A stretch of DNA of 64,000 bases from Tetragonia tetragonoides (GCA_038025085.1 CM076154.1:25038501-25102500); one strand, 5' to 3'. Shown: positions 12,610 through 26,369, numbered from the stretch's first letter. The notes: generated by a model not told the origin, from the sequence alone. A program made the numbers and translations.

Positions 12610-13616
12610 ATACATTCAAAATTTTGAGTTGAAGCTTGTTTGTACTTGTAAACATCCTTGGTATAGTTTCTCACTCCAATGAATGCAAACAAAGCTTTTG
12701 GGTGCTTTCTCTGAAAATACGACACAAAAGAACTCAATCTCTTTCACCCTTGTCGTAAGAGCTGTTAAAACGCGTAAATGCATTCAAAAGGTGGAGTTAA
12801 AGCTTGTTTGTACTTGTAAACAGCCTTGGTGTAGTTTCTCACTCAAATGAATTCAAACAAAGCATTTGGGTGCTTTCTCTTAATATACAACACAAAAGAC
12901 CTCAATCTCTTTCACCCTAGTCATATGAGCTTTTAAAACGCGTAAATGCATTCAAAAGCTTGAGTTGAATCTTGTTTGTACTTGTAAACATTCTTGGTGT
13001 AGTTTCTTACTGAAATGAATGCAAACAAAGCTTTTGGGTGCTTTCTCTTAAAATACAACACACAAGAACTAAATCTTTTTTCACCCTAGTCATATGAGCT
13101 TTTAAAACGCGTAAATGCATTCAAAAGCTTGAGTTGAAGCTTGTTTGTACTTGTAAACATTCTTGGTGTAGTTTCTGACTCAAATGAATGCAAAGAAAAC
13201 ATTTGGGTGCGTTCTCTTAATATACAACACAAATGAACTCAATCACTTTCACCCTTGTCGTATGAGCTTTTAAAACGCTTAAATGCATTCAAAAGCTTGA
13301 GTTCAAGCTTGTTTGTAGTTGTAAACATCCTGGGGGTAGTTTCACACTCAAATGAATGCAAACAAAGCATTTGGGTGCTTTCTCTTAAGCTTGAGTTGAA
13401 GCTTGTTTGTACTTGTAAACACAAAAGAGATTGAGTTTCTCACTCCAATGAATGCAAACAAAGCTTTTCGATGCTTTCTCTTAATATACAACAGAAAAGA
13501 ACTCATGCTTTTTCACCCTAGTCATATGAGCTTGTAAAACACGTAAATGCATTCAAAAGCTTGAGTTGAAGCTTGTTTGTACTTTTAAACATCCTGGGTG
13601 TAGTTTCTCACTATTA
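12610..13616 (+). repeat. F array inside H1
   Basis: About six F monomers. One contains an internal deletion (TCTCTTAAGCTTGAG near 13380) that removes the segment from AATATACAACAC to the ACGCGT box. It is followed by a deletion joint TTGTAAACACAAAAGAG. Confidence 0.9.
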
Positions 13617-13658
13617 GGAATGCAAATTAATGTAAATCAATTGCAATATAGGAGCTTT
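13617..13658. other. short spacer of low satellite similarity
   Basis: About 42 bp (TATTAGGAATGCAAATTAAT, then GTAAATCAATTGCAATATAG) that match the monomer only in small words. It sits exactly at an F-to-R switch and directly before a doubled 19-bp motif. It may be filler DNA made at a break, or a much-decayed monomer fragment. Copies follow at the expected HOR spacing. Confidence 0.55.
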
Positions 13659-14194
13659 GGAATGCATTTACGCGTTTTGAATGCATTTACGCGTTTTAAC
13701 AGCTCTTACGACAAGGGTGAAAGAGATTGAGGTCTTTTGTGTTTTATGCATTTACGCGTTTTAAAAGCTCATATGACTAGGGTGAAAAAGTTTGAGTTCT
13801 TTCGTGTTGTATATTAAGAGAAAGCACCCAAATTCTTTGTTTGCATTCATTTGAGTGAGAAACTTAACCAAGGATGTTTACAAGTACAAACAAGCTTCAA
13901 CTCAAGCTTGAAAAAGCATTTACGCGTTTTAAAAGCTCATATGACTAGGGTGAAAGAGATTGAGGTCTTTTGTGTTGTATATTAAGAGAAAGCACCCAAA
14001 TGCTTTGTTTACATTCATTTGAATGAGAAACTACACCAAGGATTTTTACAAGTACAAACATGCTTCAACTCAAGCTTTTGAATGCATTTACGCATTTTAA
14101 CAGCTCTTACAACTAGGGTGAAAGAGATTGAGTTCTTTTGTGTTTTATATTAAGAAAAAGCTCGCAAATGCTTTGTTTACATTCATTTGAGTGT

Positions 14195-17100
14195 GAAACT
14201 ACCCCAAGGATGTTTACAACTACAAACAAGCTTGAACACAAGCTTTTGAATGCATTTACGCGTTTTAAAAGCTCATACGACAAGGGTGAAAGAGATTGAG
14301 TTCTTTTGTGTTGTATATTAAGAGAACGCACCCAAATATTTTCTTTGCATTCATTTGAGTGAGAAACTACACCAAAGATGTTTACAAGTTCCAACAAGCT
14401 TCACCTCAAGCTTTTGAATGTATTTACGCGTTTTAAAAGCTCATATTACAAGGGTGAAAGAGATTGAGGTCTTTTGTGTTGTATATTAAGAAAAAGCACC
14501 CAAATGCTTTTTTTGCATTCATTTGAGTGAGAAACTTAACCAAGGATTCTTACAAGTACCAACAAGCTTCAACATAAGCTTTTGAATGCATATACGCGTT
14601 TTAAAACGTCATACGACTTGGGTGAAAGAGATTGAGTTCTTTTATGTTGTATTTTCAGAGGAAGCACCCAAAAACTTTGTTTGCATTCATTTGAGTGAGA
14701 AACTACACCAAGGATGTTTACAAGTACAAACAAGCTTCAACTCAAGCTTTTGAATGCATTTACACATTTTAGCAGCTCTTACAACTAGGGTGAAAGAGAT
14801 TAAGTTCTTTTGTGTTGTATATTAAGAAAAAGCTCGCAAATGCTTTGTTTACATTCAATTGAGTGTGAAACTACCCCAAGGATGTTTACAACTACAAAAA
14901 GCTTGAACTCAAGCTTTTGAATGCATTTAAGCGTTTTAAAAGCTCATACGACAAGGGTGAAAGAGATTGTGTTCTTTTGTGTTGTATATTAAGAGAACGC
15001 ACCCAAAAGCTTTGTTTGCATTCATTGGAGTGAGAAACTACACCAATGATGTTTACAAGTACAAACAAGCTTCAACTCAAGCTTTTGAATGTATTTACGC
15101 GTTTTAAAACCTCATACGACAAGGGTGAAAGAGATTGAGGTCTTTTGTGTTGTATATTAAAAGAAAGCACCCAAATGCTTTGTTTGCGTTCATTTGAGTG
15201 AGAAACTACACCAAGGATGTTTACAAGCACAAACAAGCTTTAACTCCACTTTTTGAATGCATTTACGCATTTTAACAGCTCTTACAACTAGGGTGAAAGA
15301 GATTGAGTTCTTTTGTGTTGTATATTAAGAGAAATCACCCAAATGGTTTGTTTGCATTCATTTGAGTGAGAAGCTACACCAAGGATGTTTACAAGTACAA
15401 ACAAGTTTCAACTCAAGCTTTTGAATGTATTTACGCGTTTTAACAGCTCTTACGACTAGGCGAAAAGAGATTGAGTTCTTTTGTGTTGTATATTAAGAAA
15501 AAGCTCGCAAATGCTTTGTTTACATTCATTTGAGTGGAAACTACAAACAAGCTTGAACTCAGGCTTTTGAATGCATTTAAGCGTTTTAAAAGCTCATACG
15601 ACAAGGGTGAAAGAGATTTAGTTCTTTTGTGTTTTATATTAAGAGAACGCACCCAAATGCTTTGTTTGCATTCATTTGAGTGAGAAACTTACCCAAGGAT
15701 GTCTACAAGTACAAACAAGCTTCAACTCAAGCTTTTGAATGTATTTACGCGTTTTAACAGCTCTTACGATTAGGGTAAGAGAGATTGAGGTCTTTTTTGT
15801 TGTATATTAAGAGAAAGCACCCAAATGCTTTGTTTGCATTCATTTGAGTGAGAAACTACACCATGGATGTTTACAAGTACAAACAAGCTTTAACTCCACC
15901 TTTTGAATGCATTTACGCGTTTTAACAGCTCTTACATCTAGGGTGAAAGAGATTGAGTTCTTTTGTGTTGTACATTAAGAGAAAGCACCCAAATGCTTTA
16001 TTTGCATTCATTTCAGGGAGAAACTACACCAAGGATGTTTAAAAGAACAAACAAGCTTCAACTCAAGCTTTTAAAAGCATTTACGCGTTTTAAAACCTCA
16101 TACGACTAGGGTGAAAGAGATTGAGGTCTTTTGTGTTGTATATTAAGAGAAAGCACCCAAATGCTTTATTTGCATTTACGCGTACAACACAAGTACTTGT
16201 ATTTACAAAAATTAAGAGAAATTCATATGAGCCCTTGACGCGTAAATGAATGCAAATGCATCTGGGTGAAAGAGTTTGAGTTCTTTTGTGTTGTATATTA
16301 AGAGAAAGCACCCAAATGCTTGAATTATACATTTAAGAGAAACTACACCAAGGATGTCTACAAGTACAAACAAGCTTCAACTCCACCTACTCAAGTTTGT
16401 CCGTTTTAAAATCTCTTTCACCCAAACACGTTTTGAGCTATACGGGTGTAAGAACTCAAATGCATTTACGCGTTCAGAACGCACTCAAAAGTCTTTTGTT
16501 CTAGTTTCTCACTCAAATGAATACAACACAAGCTTGAACTCCACCTTTTGAATGCATTACATGTAAACATCATTGGGGTAGTTTCACACTCAAATGAATG
16601 TAAACAAAGCATTTGCGAGCTTTTTCTTAATATAAAACACAAAAGAACTCAATCTCTTTTCGCCTAGTGGTAAGAGCTGTTAAAACGCCTAAATGCATTC
16701 AAAAGCTTGAGTTGAACCTTGTTTGTACTTGTAAACATCCCTGGTGTAGTTTCTCACTCAAATGAATTCAAACAAACCATTTGGGTGATTTCTCTTAATA
16801 TACAACACAAAAGAACTCAACCTCTTTCACCCTAGATGTAAGAGCTGTTAATACGCGTAAATGCATTCAAAAGATGGAGTTAAAGCTTGTTTGTACTTGT
16901 AAACATCCTTGATGTAGTTTCTCCCTCAAATGAATGCAAACAAAGCATTTGGGTGCTTTCTCTTAATATACAACACAAAAGAACTCAATCTCTTTCACCC
17001 TAGATGTAAGAGCTGTTAAAAGGCGTAAATGCATTCAAAAGATGGCGTTAAAGCTTGTTTGTACTTGTAAACATCCTTGGTGTAGTTTCTCACTCAAATG

Positions 17101-19399
17101 AATGCAAACAACGCATTTGGGTGCTTTCTCTTAATATACAACACAAAAGACCTCAATCTCTTTCACCCTAGTCATGAGATTTTAAAACGCGTAAATACAT
17201 TCAAAAGGTTGGTTTGAAGCTTGTTGGTACTTGTAAACATCCTTGGTTATGTTTCTCACTCAAATGAATGCAAACAAAGCATTTGGGTGCTTTCTCTTAA
17301 TATACAACACAAAAGAACTCAATCTTTTTCACCCTAGTCATATGAGCTTTTAAAACGCGTAAATGCATTCAAAAGCTTGAGTTGAAGCTTGTTTGTATTT
17401 GAAAAAAGATTGAGTTCTTTTGTGTTGTATATTAAGAGAACGCACCCAAATGTTTTCTTTGCATTCATTTGAGTGACAAACTACACCAATGATGTTTACA
17501 AGTACCAACAAGCTTCAACTTAAGCTTTTGAATGCATATACGCGTTTTAAAACCTCATACGACTAGGGTGAAAGAGTTTGAGTTCTTTTGTGTTGTATTT
17601 TCAAAGAAAGCACCCAAAAGCTTTGTTTGCATTCATTGGAGTGACAAACTGCACGAAGGATGTTTACAAGTACAAACAAGCTTCAACTCAAGCTTTTGAA
17701 TGTATTTACGCGTTTTAACAGCTCTTACGACTAGGGTGAAAGAGATTGAGTTCTTTTCTGTTGTATATTAAGAGAAAGCACACAAATGCTTTATTTGCAT
17801 TCATTTGATTGTGAATACATTCAAAATTTTGAGTTGAAGCTTGTTTGTACTTGTAAACATCCTTGGTATAGTTTCTCACTCCAATGAATGCAAACAAAGC
17901 TTTTGGGTGCTTTCTCTGAAAATACGACACAAAAGAACTCAATCTCTTTCACCCTTGTCGTAAGAGCTGTTAAAACGCGTAAATGCATTCAAAAGGTGGA
18001 GTTAAAGCTTGTTTGTACTTGTAAACAGCCTTGGTGTAGTTTCTCACTCAAATGAATTCAAACAAAGCATTTGGGTGCTTTCTCTTAATATACAACACAA
18101 AAGACCTCAATCTCTTTCACCCTAGTCATATGAGCTTTTAAAACGCGTAAATGCATTCAAAAGCTTGAGTTGAATCTTGTTTGTACTTGTAAACATTCTT
18201 GGTGTAGTTTCTTACTGAAATGAATGCAAACAAAGCTTTTGGGTGCTTTCTCTTAAAATACAACACACAAGAACTAAATCTTTTTTCACCCTAGTCATAT
18301 GAGCTTTTAAAACGCGTAAATGCATTCAAAAGCTTGAGTTGAAGCTTGTTTGTACTTGTAAACATTCTTGGTGTAGTTTCTGACTCAAATGAATGCAAAG
18401 AAAACATTTGGGTGCGTTCTCTTAATATACAACACAAATGAACTCAATCTCTTTCACCCTTGTCGTATGAGCTTTTAAAACGCTTAAATGCATTCAAAAG
18501 CTTGAGTTCAAGCTTGTTTGTAGTTGTAAACATCCTGGGGGTAGTTTCACACTCAAATGAATGCAAACAAAGCATTTGGGTGCTTTCTCTTAAGCTTGAG
18601 TTGAAGCTTGTTTGTACTTGTAAACACAAAAGAGATTGAGTTTCTCACTCCAATGAATGCAAACAAAGCTTTTCGATGCTTTCTCTTAATATACAACAGA
18701 AAAGAACTCATGCTTTTTCACCCTAGTCATATGAGCTTGTAAAACACGTAAATGCATTCAAAAGCTTGAGTTGAAGCTTGTTTGTACTTTTAAACATCCT
18801 GGGTGTAGTTTCTCACTATTAGGAATGCAAATTAATGTAAATCAATTGCAATATAGGAGCTTTGGAATGCATTTACGCGTTTTGAATGCATTTACGCGTT
18901 TTAACAGCTCTTACGACAAGGGTGAAAGAGATTGAGGTCTTTTGTGTTTTATGCATTTACGCGTTTTAAAAGCTCATATGACTAGGGTGAAAAAGTTTGA
19001 GTTCTTTCGTGTTGTATATTAAGAGAAAGCACCCAAATTCTTTGTTTGCATTCATTTGAGTGAGAAACTTAACCAAGGATGTTTACAAGTACAAACAAGC
19101 TTCAACTCAAGCTTGAAAAAGCATTTACGCGTTTTAAAAGCTCATATGACTAGGGTGAAAGAGATTGAGGTCTTTTGTGTTGTATATTAAGAGAAAGCAC
19201 CCAAATGCTTTGTTTACATTCATTTGAATGAGAAACTACACCAAGGATTTTTACAAGTACAAACATGCTTCAACTCAAGCTTTTGAATGCATTTACGCAT
19301 TTTAACAGCTCTTACAACTAGGGTGAAAGAGATTGAGTTCTTTTGTGTTTTATATTAAGAAAAAGCTCGCAAATGCTTTGTTTACATTCATTTGAGTGT
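14195..19399. repeat. 5,205-bp complex higher-order repeat, unit H2
   Basis: Repeats H1 at a constant offset of 5,205 with only a handful of substitutions seen. GAAACTACCCC at 8990 matches 14195. The near-CENP-B word at 11226 matches 16431. H2 has AATCTCTTTCACCC, GCTTGTTTGTAC, TAGTCATGAG and CTTTATTTGC at the diagnostic sites, like H3. All internal strand switches and the shuffled island are preserved in place, so the mosaic was amplified as one block. Confidence 0.92.
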
Positions 19400-22300
19400 G
19401 AAACTACCCCAAGGATGTTTACAACTACAAACAAGCTTGAACACAAGCTTTTGAATGCATTTACGCGTTTTAAAAGCTCATACGACAAGGGTGAAAGAGA
19501 TTGAGTTCTTTTGTGTTGTATATTAAGAGAACGCACCCAAATATTTTCTTTGCATTCATTTGAGTGAGAAACTACACCAAAGATGTTTACAAGTTCCAAC
19601 AAGCTTCACCTCAAGCTTTTGAATGTATTTACGCGTTTTAAAAGCTCATATTACAAGGGTGAAAGAGATTGAGGTCTTTTGTGTTGTATATTAAGAAAAA
19701 GCACCCAAATGCTTTTTTTGCATTCATTTGAGTGAGAAACTTAACCAAGGATTCTTACAAGTACCAACAAGCTTCAACATAAGCTTTTGAATGCATATAC
19801 GCGTTTTAAAACGTCATACGACTTGGGTGAAAGAGATTGAGTTCTTTTATGTTGTATTTTCAGAGGAAGCACCCAAAAACTTTGTTTGCATTCATTTGAG
19901 TGAGAAACTACACCAAGGATGTTTACAAGTACAAACAAGCTTCAACTCAAGCTTTTGAATGCATTTACACATTTTAGCAGCTCTTACAACTAGGGTGAAA
20001 GAGATTAAGTTCTTTTGTGTTGTATATTAAGAAAAAGCTCGCAAATGCTTTGTTTACATTCAATTGAGTGTGAAACTACCCCAAGGATGTTTACAACTAC
20101 AAAAAGCTTGAACTCAAGCTTTTGAATGCATTTAAGCGTTTTAAAAGCTCATACGACAAGGGTGAAAGAGATTGTGTTCTTTTGTGTTGTATATTAAGAG
20201 AACGCACCCAAAAGCTTTGTTTGCATTCATTGGAGTGAGAAACTACACCAATGATGTTTACAAGTACAAACAAGCTTCAACTCAAGCTTTTGAATGTATT
20301 TACGCGTTTTAAAACCTCATACGACAAGGGTGAAAGAGATTGAGGTCTTTTGTGTTGTATATTAAAAGAAAGCACCCAAATGCTTTGTTTGCGTTCATTT
20401 GAGTGAGAAACTACACCAAGGATGTTTACAAGCACAAACAAGCTTTAACTCCACTTTTTGAATGCATTTACGCATTTTAACAGCTCTTACAACTAGGGTG
20501 AAAGAGATTGAGTTCTTTTGTGTTGTATATTAGAGAAATCACCCAAATGGTTTGTTTGCATTCATTTGAGTGAGAAGCTACACCAAGGATGTTTACAAGT
20601 ACAAACAAGTTTCAACTCAAGCTTTTGAATGTATTTACGCGTTTTAACAGCTCTTACGACTAGGCGAAAAGAGATTGAGTTCTTTTGTGTTGTATATTAA
20701 GAAAAAGCTCGCAAATGCTTTGTTTACATTCATTTGAGTGGAAACTACAAACAAGCTTGAACTCAGGCTTTTGAATGCATTTAAGCGTTTTAAAAGCTCA
20801 TACGACAAGGGTGAAAGAGATTTAGTTCTTTTGTGTTTTATATTAAGAGAACGCACCCAAATGCTTTGTTTGCATTCATTTGAGTGAGAAACTTACCCAA
20901 GGATGTCTACAAGTACAAACAAGCTTCAACTCAAGCTTTTGAATGTATTTACGCGTTTTAACAGCTCTTACGATTAGGGTAAGAGAGATTGAGGTCTTTT
21001 TTGTTGTATATTAAGAGAAAGCACCCAAATGCTTTGTTTGCATTCATTTGAGTGAGAAACTACACCATGGATGTTTACAAGTACAAACAAGCTTTAACTC
21101 CACCTTTTGAATGCATTTACGCGTTTTAACAGCTCTTACATCTAGGGTGAAAGAGATTGAGTTCTTTTGTGTTGTACATTAAGAGAAAGCACCCAAATGC
21201 TTTATTTGCATTCATTTCAGGGAGAAACTACACCAAGGATGTTTAAAAGAACAAACAAGCTTCAACTCAAGCTTTTAAAAGCATTTACGCGTTTTAAAAC
21301 CTCATACGACTAGGGTGAAAGAGATTGAGGTCTTTTGTGTTGTATATTAAGAGAAAGCACCCAAATGCTTTATTTGCATTTACGCGTACAACACAAGTAC
21401 TTGTATTTACAAAAATTAAGAGAAATTCATATGAGCCCTTGACGCGTAAATGAATGCAAATGCATCTGGGTGAAAGAGTTTGAGTTCTTTTGTGTTGTAT
21501 ATTAAGAGAAAGCACCCAAATGCTTGAATTATACATTTAAGAGAAACTACACCAAGGATGTCTACAAGTACAAACAAGCTTCAACTCCACCTACTCAAGT
21601 TTGTCCGTTTTAAAATCTCTTTCACCCAAACACGTTTTGAGCTATACGGGTGTAAGAACTCAAATGCATTTACGCGTTCAGAACGCACTCAAAAGTCTTT
21701 TGTTCTAGTTTCTCACTCAAATGAATACAACACAAGCTTGAACTCCACCTTTTGAATGCATTACATGTAAACATCATTGGGGTAGTTTCACACTCAAATG
21801 AATGTAAACAAAGCATTTGCGAGCTTTTTCTTAATATAAAACACAAAAGAACTCAATCTCTTTTCGCCTAGTGGTAAGAGCTGTTAAAACGCCTAAATGC
21901 ATTCAAAAGCTTGAGTTGAACCTTGTTTGTACTTGTAAACATCCCTGGTGTAGTTTCTCACTCAAATGAATTCAAACAAACCATTTGGGTGATTTCTCTT
22001 AATATACAACACAAAAGAACTCAACCTCTTTCACCCTAGATGTAAGAGCTGTTAATACGCGTAAATGCATTCAAAAGATGGAGTTAAAGCTTGTTTGTAC
22101 TTGTAAACATCCTTGATGTAGTTTCTCCCTCAAATGAATGCAAACAAAGCATTTGGGTGCTTTCTCTTAATATACAACACAAAAGAACTCAATCTCTTTC
22201 ACCCTAGATGTAAGAGCTGTTAAAAGGCGTAAATGCATTCAAAAGATGGCGTTAAAGCTTGTTTGTACTTGTAAACATCCTTGGTGTAGTTTCTCACTCA

Positions 22301-24418
22301 AATGAATGCAAACAACGCATTTGGGTGCTTTCTCTTAATATACAACACAAAAGACCTCAATCTCTTTCACCCTAGTCATGAGATTTTAAAACGCGTAAAT
22401 ACATTCAAAAGGTTGGTTTGAAGCTTGTTGGTACTTGTAAACATCCTTGGTTATGTTTCTCACTCAAATGAATGCAAACAAAGCATTTGGGTGCTTTCTC
22501 TTAATATACAACACAAAAGAACTCAATCTTTTTCACCCTAGTCATATGAGCTTTTAAAACGCGTAAATGCATTCAAAAGCTTGAGTTGAAGCTTGTTTGT
22601 ATTTGAAAAAAGATTGAGTTCTTTTGTGTTGTATATTAAGAGAACGCACCCAAATGTTTTCTTTGCATTCATTTGAGTGACAAACTACACCAATGATGTT
22701 TACAAGTACCAACAAGCTTCAACTTAAGCTTTTGAATGCATATACGCGTTTTAAAACCTCATACGACTAGGGTGAAAGAGTTTGAGTTCTTTTGTGTTGT
22801 ATTTTCAAAGAAAGCACCCAAAAGCTTTGTTTGCATTCATTGGAGTGACAAACTGCACGAAGGATGTTTACAAGTACAAACAAGCTTCAACTCAAGCTTT
22901 TGAATGTATTTACGCGTTTTAACAGCTCTTACGACTAGGGTGAAAGAGATTGAGTTCTTTTCTGTTGTATATTAAGAGAAAGCACACAAATGCTTTATTT
23001 GCATTCATTTGATTGTGAATACATTCAAAATTTTGAGTTGAAGCTTGTTTGTACTTGTAAACATCCTTGGTATAGTTTCTCACTCCAATGAATGCAAACA
23101 AAGCTTTTGGGTGCTTTCTCTGAAAATACGACACAAAAGAACTCAATCTCTTTCACCCTTGTCGTAAGAGCTGTTAAAACGCGTAAATGCATTCAAAAGG
23201 TGGAGTTAAAGCTTGTTTGTACTTGTAAACAGCCTTGGTGTAGTTTCTCACTCAAATGAATTCAAACAAAGCATTTGGGTGCTTTCTCTTAATATACAAC
23301 ACAAAAGACCTCAATCTCTTTCACCCTAGTCATATGAGCTTTTAAAACGCGTAAATGCATTCAAAAGCTTGAGTTGAATCTTGTTTGTACTTGTAAACAT
23401 TCTTGGTGTAGTTTCTTACTGAAATGAATGCAAACAAAGCTTTTGGGTGCTTTCTCTTAAAATACAACACACAAGAACTAAATCTTTTTTCACCCTAGTC
23501 ATATGAGCTTTTAAAACGCGTAAATGCATTCAAAAGCTTGAGTTGAAGCTTGTTTGTACTTGTAAACATTCTTGGTGTAGTTTCTGACTCAAATGAATGC
23601 AAAGAAAACATTTGGGTGCGTTCTCTTAATATACAACACAAATGAACTCAATCTCTTTCACCCTTGTCGTATGAGCTTTTAAAACGCTTAAATGCATTCA
23701 AAAGCTTGAGTTCAAGCTTGTTTGTAGTTGTAAACATCCTGGGGGTAGTTTCACACTCAAATGAATGCAAACAAAGCATTTGGGTGCTTTCTCTTAAGCT
23801 TGAGTTGAAGCTTGTTTGTACTTGTAAACACAAAAGAGATTGAGTTTCTCACTCCAATGAATGCAAACAAAGCTTTTCGATGCTTTCTCTTAATATACAA
23901 CAGAAAAGAACTCATGCTTTTTCACCCTAGTCATATGAGCTTGTAAAACACGTAAATGCATTCAAAAGCTTGAGTTGAAGCTTGTTTGTACTTTTAAACA
24001 TCCTGGGTGTAGTTTCTCACTATTAGGAATGCAAATTAATGTAAATCAATTGCAATATAGGAGCTTTGGAATGCATTTACGCGTTTTGAATGCATTTACG
24101 CGTTTTAACAGCTCTTACGACAAGGGTGAAAGAGATTGAGGTCTTTTGTGTTTTATGCATTTACGCGTTTTAAAAGCTCATATGACTAGGGTGAAAAAGT
24201 TTGAGTTCTTTCGTGTTGTATATTAAGAGAAAGCACCCAAATTCTTTGTTTGCATTCATTTGAGTGAGAAACTTAACCAAGGATGTTTACAAGTACAAAC
24301 AAGCTTCAACTCAAGCTTGAAAAAGCATTTACGCGTTTTAAAAGCTCATATGACTAGGGTGAAAGAGATTGAGGTCTTTTGTGTTGTATATTAAGAGAAA
24401 GCACCCAAATGCTTTGTT
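19400..24418. repeat. 5.2-kb complex higher-order repeat, unit H3 (3' truncated)
   Basis: Follows H2 at an offset of 5,205, which drops to 5,204 after a one-base deletion near 20532 (TATATTAGAG where H1 and H2 read TATATTAAGAG). I saw no other H2/H3 difference. Similarity to the unit end stops at about 24418: H2 continues GCTTTGTTTACATTC while H3 continues GCTTTGTTTGCATTC into different flank. About 185 bp, roughly one monomer, of the unit is therefore missing. Confidence 0.9.
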
Positions 24419-24775
24419 TGCATTCATTTGAGTGAGAAACTACACCAAGGATGCTTACAAGTTCAAACAAGCTTTAACTCCACCTTTTGAATGCATTAAC
24501 GCGTTTTAACAGCTCTTACATCTAGGGTGAAAGAGATTGATTTCTTTTGTGTTGTATAAACAAGCTTCAACTCAAGCTTTTGAATGCATTTACGCGTTTT
24601 GAATGCATTTACGCGTTTTAACAGCTCTTACGACTAGGGTGAAAGCTTTAACCCCATCTTTTGAATGCATATACGCGTTTTAAAATCTCATACGACTAGG
24701 GTGAAAGAGATTGAGTTCTTTTGTGTTGTATATTAAGAGAAATCACAAAAAAGCTTGTTTGTACTTGTAAACATC

Positions 24776-24797
24776 CTTGGTGTGAAACTACACCAAA
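24776..24797. repeat. foldback at an F-to-R switch
   Basis: TTGGTGT and ACACCAA form a 7-bp inverted repeat around the 6-base loop GAAACT. An F strand ending ACATCCTTGGTGT turns directly into its own complement (R: GAAACTACACCAAAG). This looks like template switching or fold-back. A copy lies near 41605-41626. Confidence 0.7.
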
Positions 24798-25342
24798 GAT
24801 TGGTAGCTACAAACATATATTTTAATGCTTTGCATTCATTTACGCGTTTTGAATGCATTTACGCGTATTTTTATATTAAGAATATAAAGAGATTGGAGTT
24901 CTTTTGTGTTGTATATTAAGAGAGAAACTATCCAATTACTTTGTTTGCATTCATTTGAGTGTGAAACTACACCTAGGAAGCTTACAAGTACAAACAAGCT
25001 TCAACTCAAGCTTTTGAATGCATTTACGCATTTTAACAGCTCTTACAACTAGGGTGAAAGAGATTGAGTTCTTTTGTGGTGTATATTAAGAGAAATCACA
25101 CAAATGCTTTGTTTGCATTCATTTGAGTGAGAAACTACACCAAGGATGTTTACAAGTACAAACAAGCTTTAACTCAAGCTTTTGAATGCATTTACGCGTT
25201 TTAAAAGCTCATATGACTAGGGTGAAAAAGATTGAGTTCTTTTGTGTTGTATTTTAAGAGAAAGCAACCAAAAGCTTTGTTTGCATTCATTTCAGTGAGA
25301 AACTACACCAAGGATGAAATATAGTTTGAGCTTTACCACTCC

Positions 25343-25376
25343 AATGAATGCAAACAAAGCTTTGTTTGCATTCATT
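25343..25376. repeat. perfect 34-bp palindrome of satellite sequence
   Basis: The half-site AATGAATGCAAACAAAG is followed at once by its exact complement, with no spacer and a centre between 25359 and 25360. The F half is preceded by an unusual sequence (GGATGAAATATAGTTTGAGC, then TTTACCACTCC). The R half runs into a normal R monomer. Confidence 0.9.
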
Positions 25377-26369
25377 TCAGTGAGAAACTACACCAATAGA
25401 TTTACGCGTTTTAACAGCTCTTATGACTAGGGTGAAGGAGATTGAGTTCTTTTGTGTTGTATTTTCAGAGAAAGCACCGAGAAGGAGATTGCATTCATTG
25501 GAGTGAGAAACTACACCAAGAATGTTTACAAGTACAAACAAGCTTCAACTCAAGCTTTGGAATGCATTTACGCGTTTTGAATGCATTTACGCGTTTTAAA
25601 ACCTCATACGACTAGGGTGAAAGAGATTGAGTTCTTTTGTGTTGTATTTTCAGAGAAAGCAACCAAAAGCTTTGTTTGCATTCATTTCAGTGAGAAACTA
25701 CACCAAGAATGTTTACAAGTACAAACAAGCTTCAATTCAAGCTTTTGAAAGCATTTACGCGTTTTAAAACCTCATACGACTAGGGTGAAAAAGATTGAGT
25801 TCTTTTGTGTTGTATATTATAAGAACGCACCCAAATGTTTTCTTTGCATTCATTTGAGTGAGAAACTACACCAAAGATGTTTACAAGTACAAATAAGCTT
25901 CAACTCAAGCTTTTGAATGTATTTACCCGTTTTATACAGTGTCTTAATTTTGTTTGCATTCACCTTTTGAATATACAAGTACAAACAAGCTTTAACTCCA
26001 CCTTTTGAATGCATTTACGCTGCATTCATTTGAGTGAGAAACTACACCAAAGATGTTTACAAGTACAAACAAGCTTTAACTCCACCTTTTGAATGCATTT
26101 ACGCGTTTTAACAGCTCTTACATCTATGGTGAAAGAGATTGAGGTCTTTTGTGTTGTATATTAAGAGAAAGCACCCAAATGCTTTGTTTGCATTCATTTG
26201 AGTGAGAAACTACACCAAGAATGTTTGCAAGTACAAACAAGCTTCAACAAAAAGCTTTTGAATGCATTTACGCGGAGTGAGAAACTACACCAGGGATGTT
26301 AACAAGTACTAACAAGCTTCAACTCAAAATTTTGAATTTATTCACAATCAAATGAATGCAAATAAAGCA

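Larger units (their letters stand above)
8990..14194. repeat. 5,205-bp complex higher-order repeat, unit H1
   Basis: First of three tandem units. Internal order: R array (8990-10966), shuffled island (10967-11360), F array (11361-12195), R segment (12196-12609), F array (12610-13616), a 42-bp low-similarity spacer (13617-13658), then R monomers to the end. H1 carries private variants against H2 and H3. These are AATCACTTTCACCC near 13238, GCTTGCTTGTAC near 11848, TAGTCAGGAG near 11965, CTTTGTTTGC (not CTTTATTTGC) near 10790, and CAAAAAAGCTTG near 9019. The same five variants mark the first unit of copy B. Confidence 0.9.
4337..26369. repeat. 22,033-bp segmental duplication, copy A
   Basis: Everything from about 4337 reappears at plus 22,033 with no difference at the many points I compared, including rare variants and the internal strand switches. 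The left edge lies inside an R monomer (TATTAAGAGAAAACACCC). The right edge is at about 26369/26370, where an F fragment ending AAATAAAGCA is joined directly to ATATTAAGAG. No insertion or long homology is visible at that joint beyond a base or so. The copy contains an R/F mosaic (4337-8989), three 5.2-kb units and a shuffled tail (24419-26369). Confidence 0.88.
24419..26369. repeat. shuffled R-rich tail of duplication copy A
   Basis: Mostly R monomers broken by many small rearrangements. There is a short F fragment at 24751-24783 that folds back on R. There are doubled 19-bp motifs at 24581, 24837 and 25559, and an R block missing its middle (24640-24660). A perfect palindrome lies at 25343-25376, and truncated monomers at 25930-26030. 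A head-to-head junction near 26340 closes the segment. The whole tail recurs at plus 16,829 (41248-43198). Confidence 0.82.
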
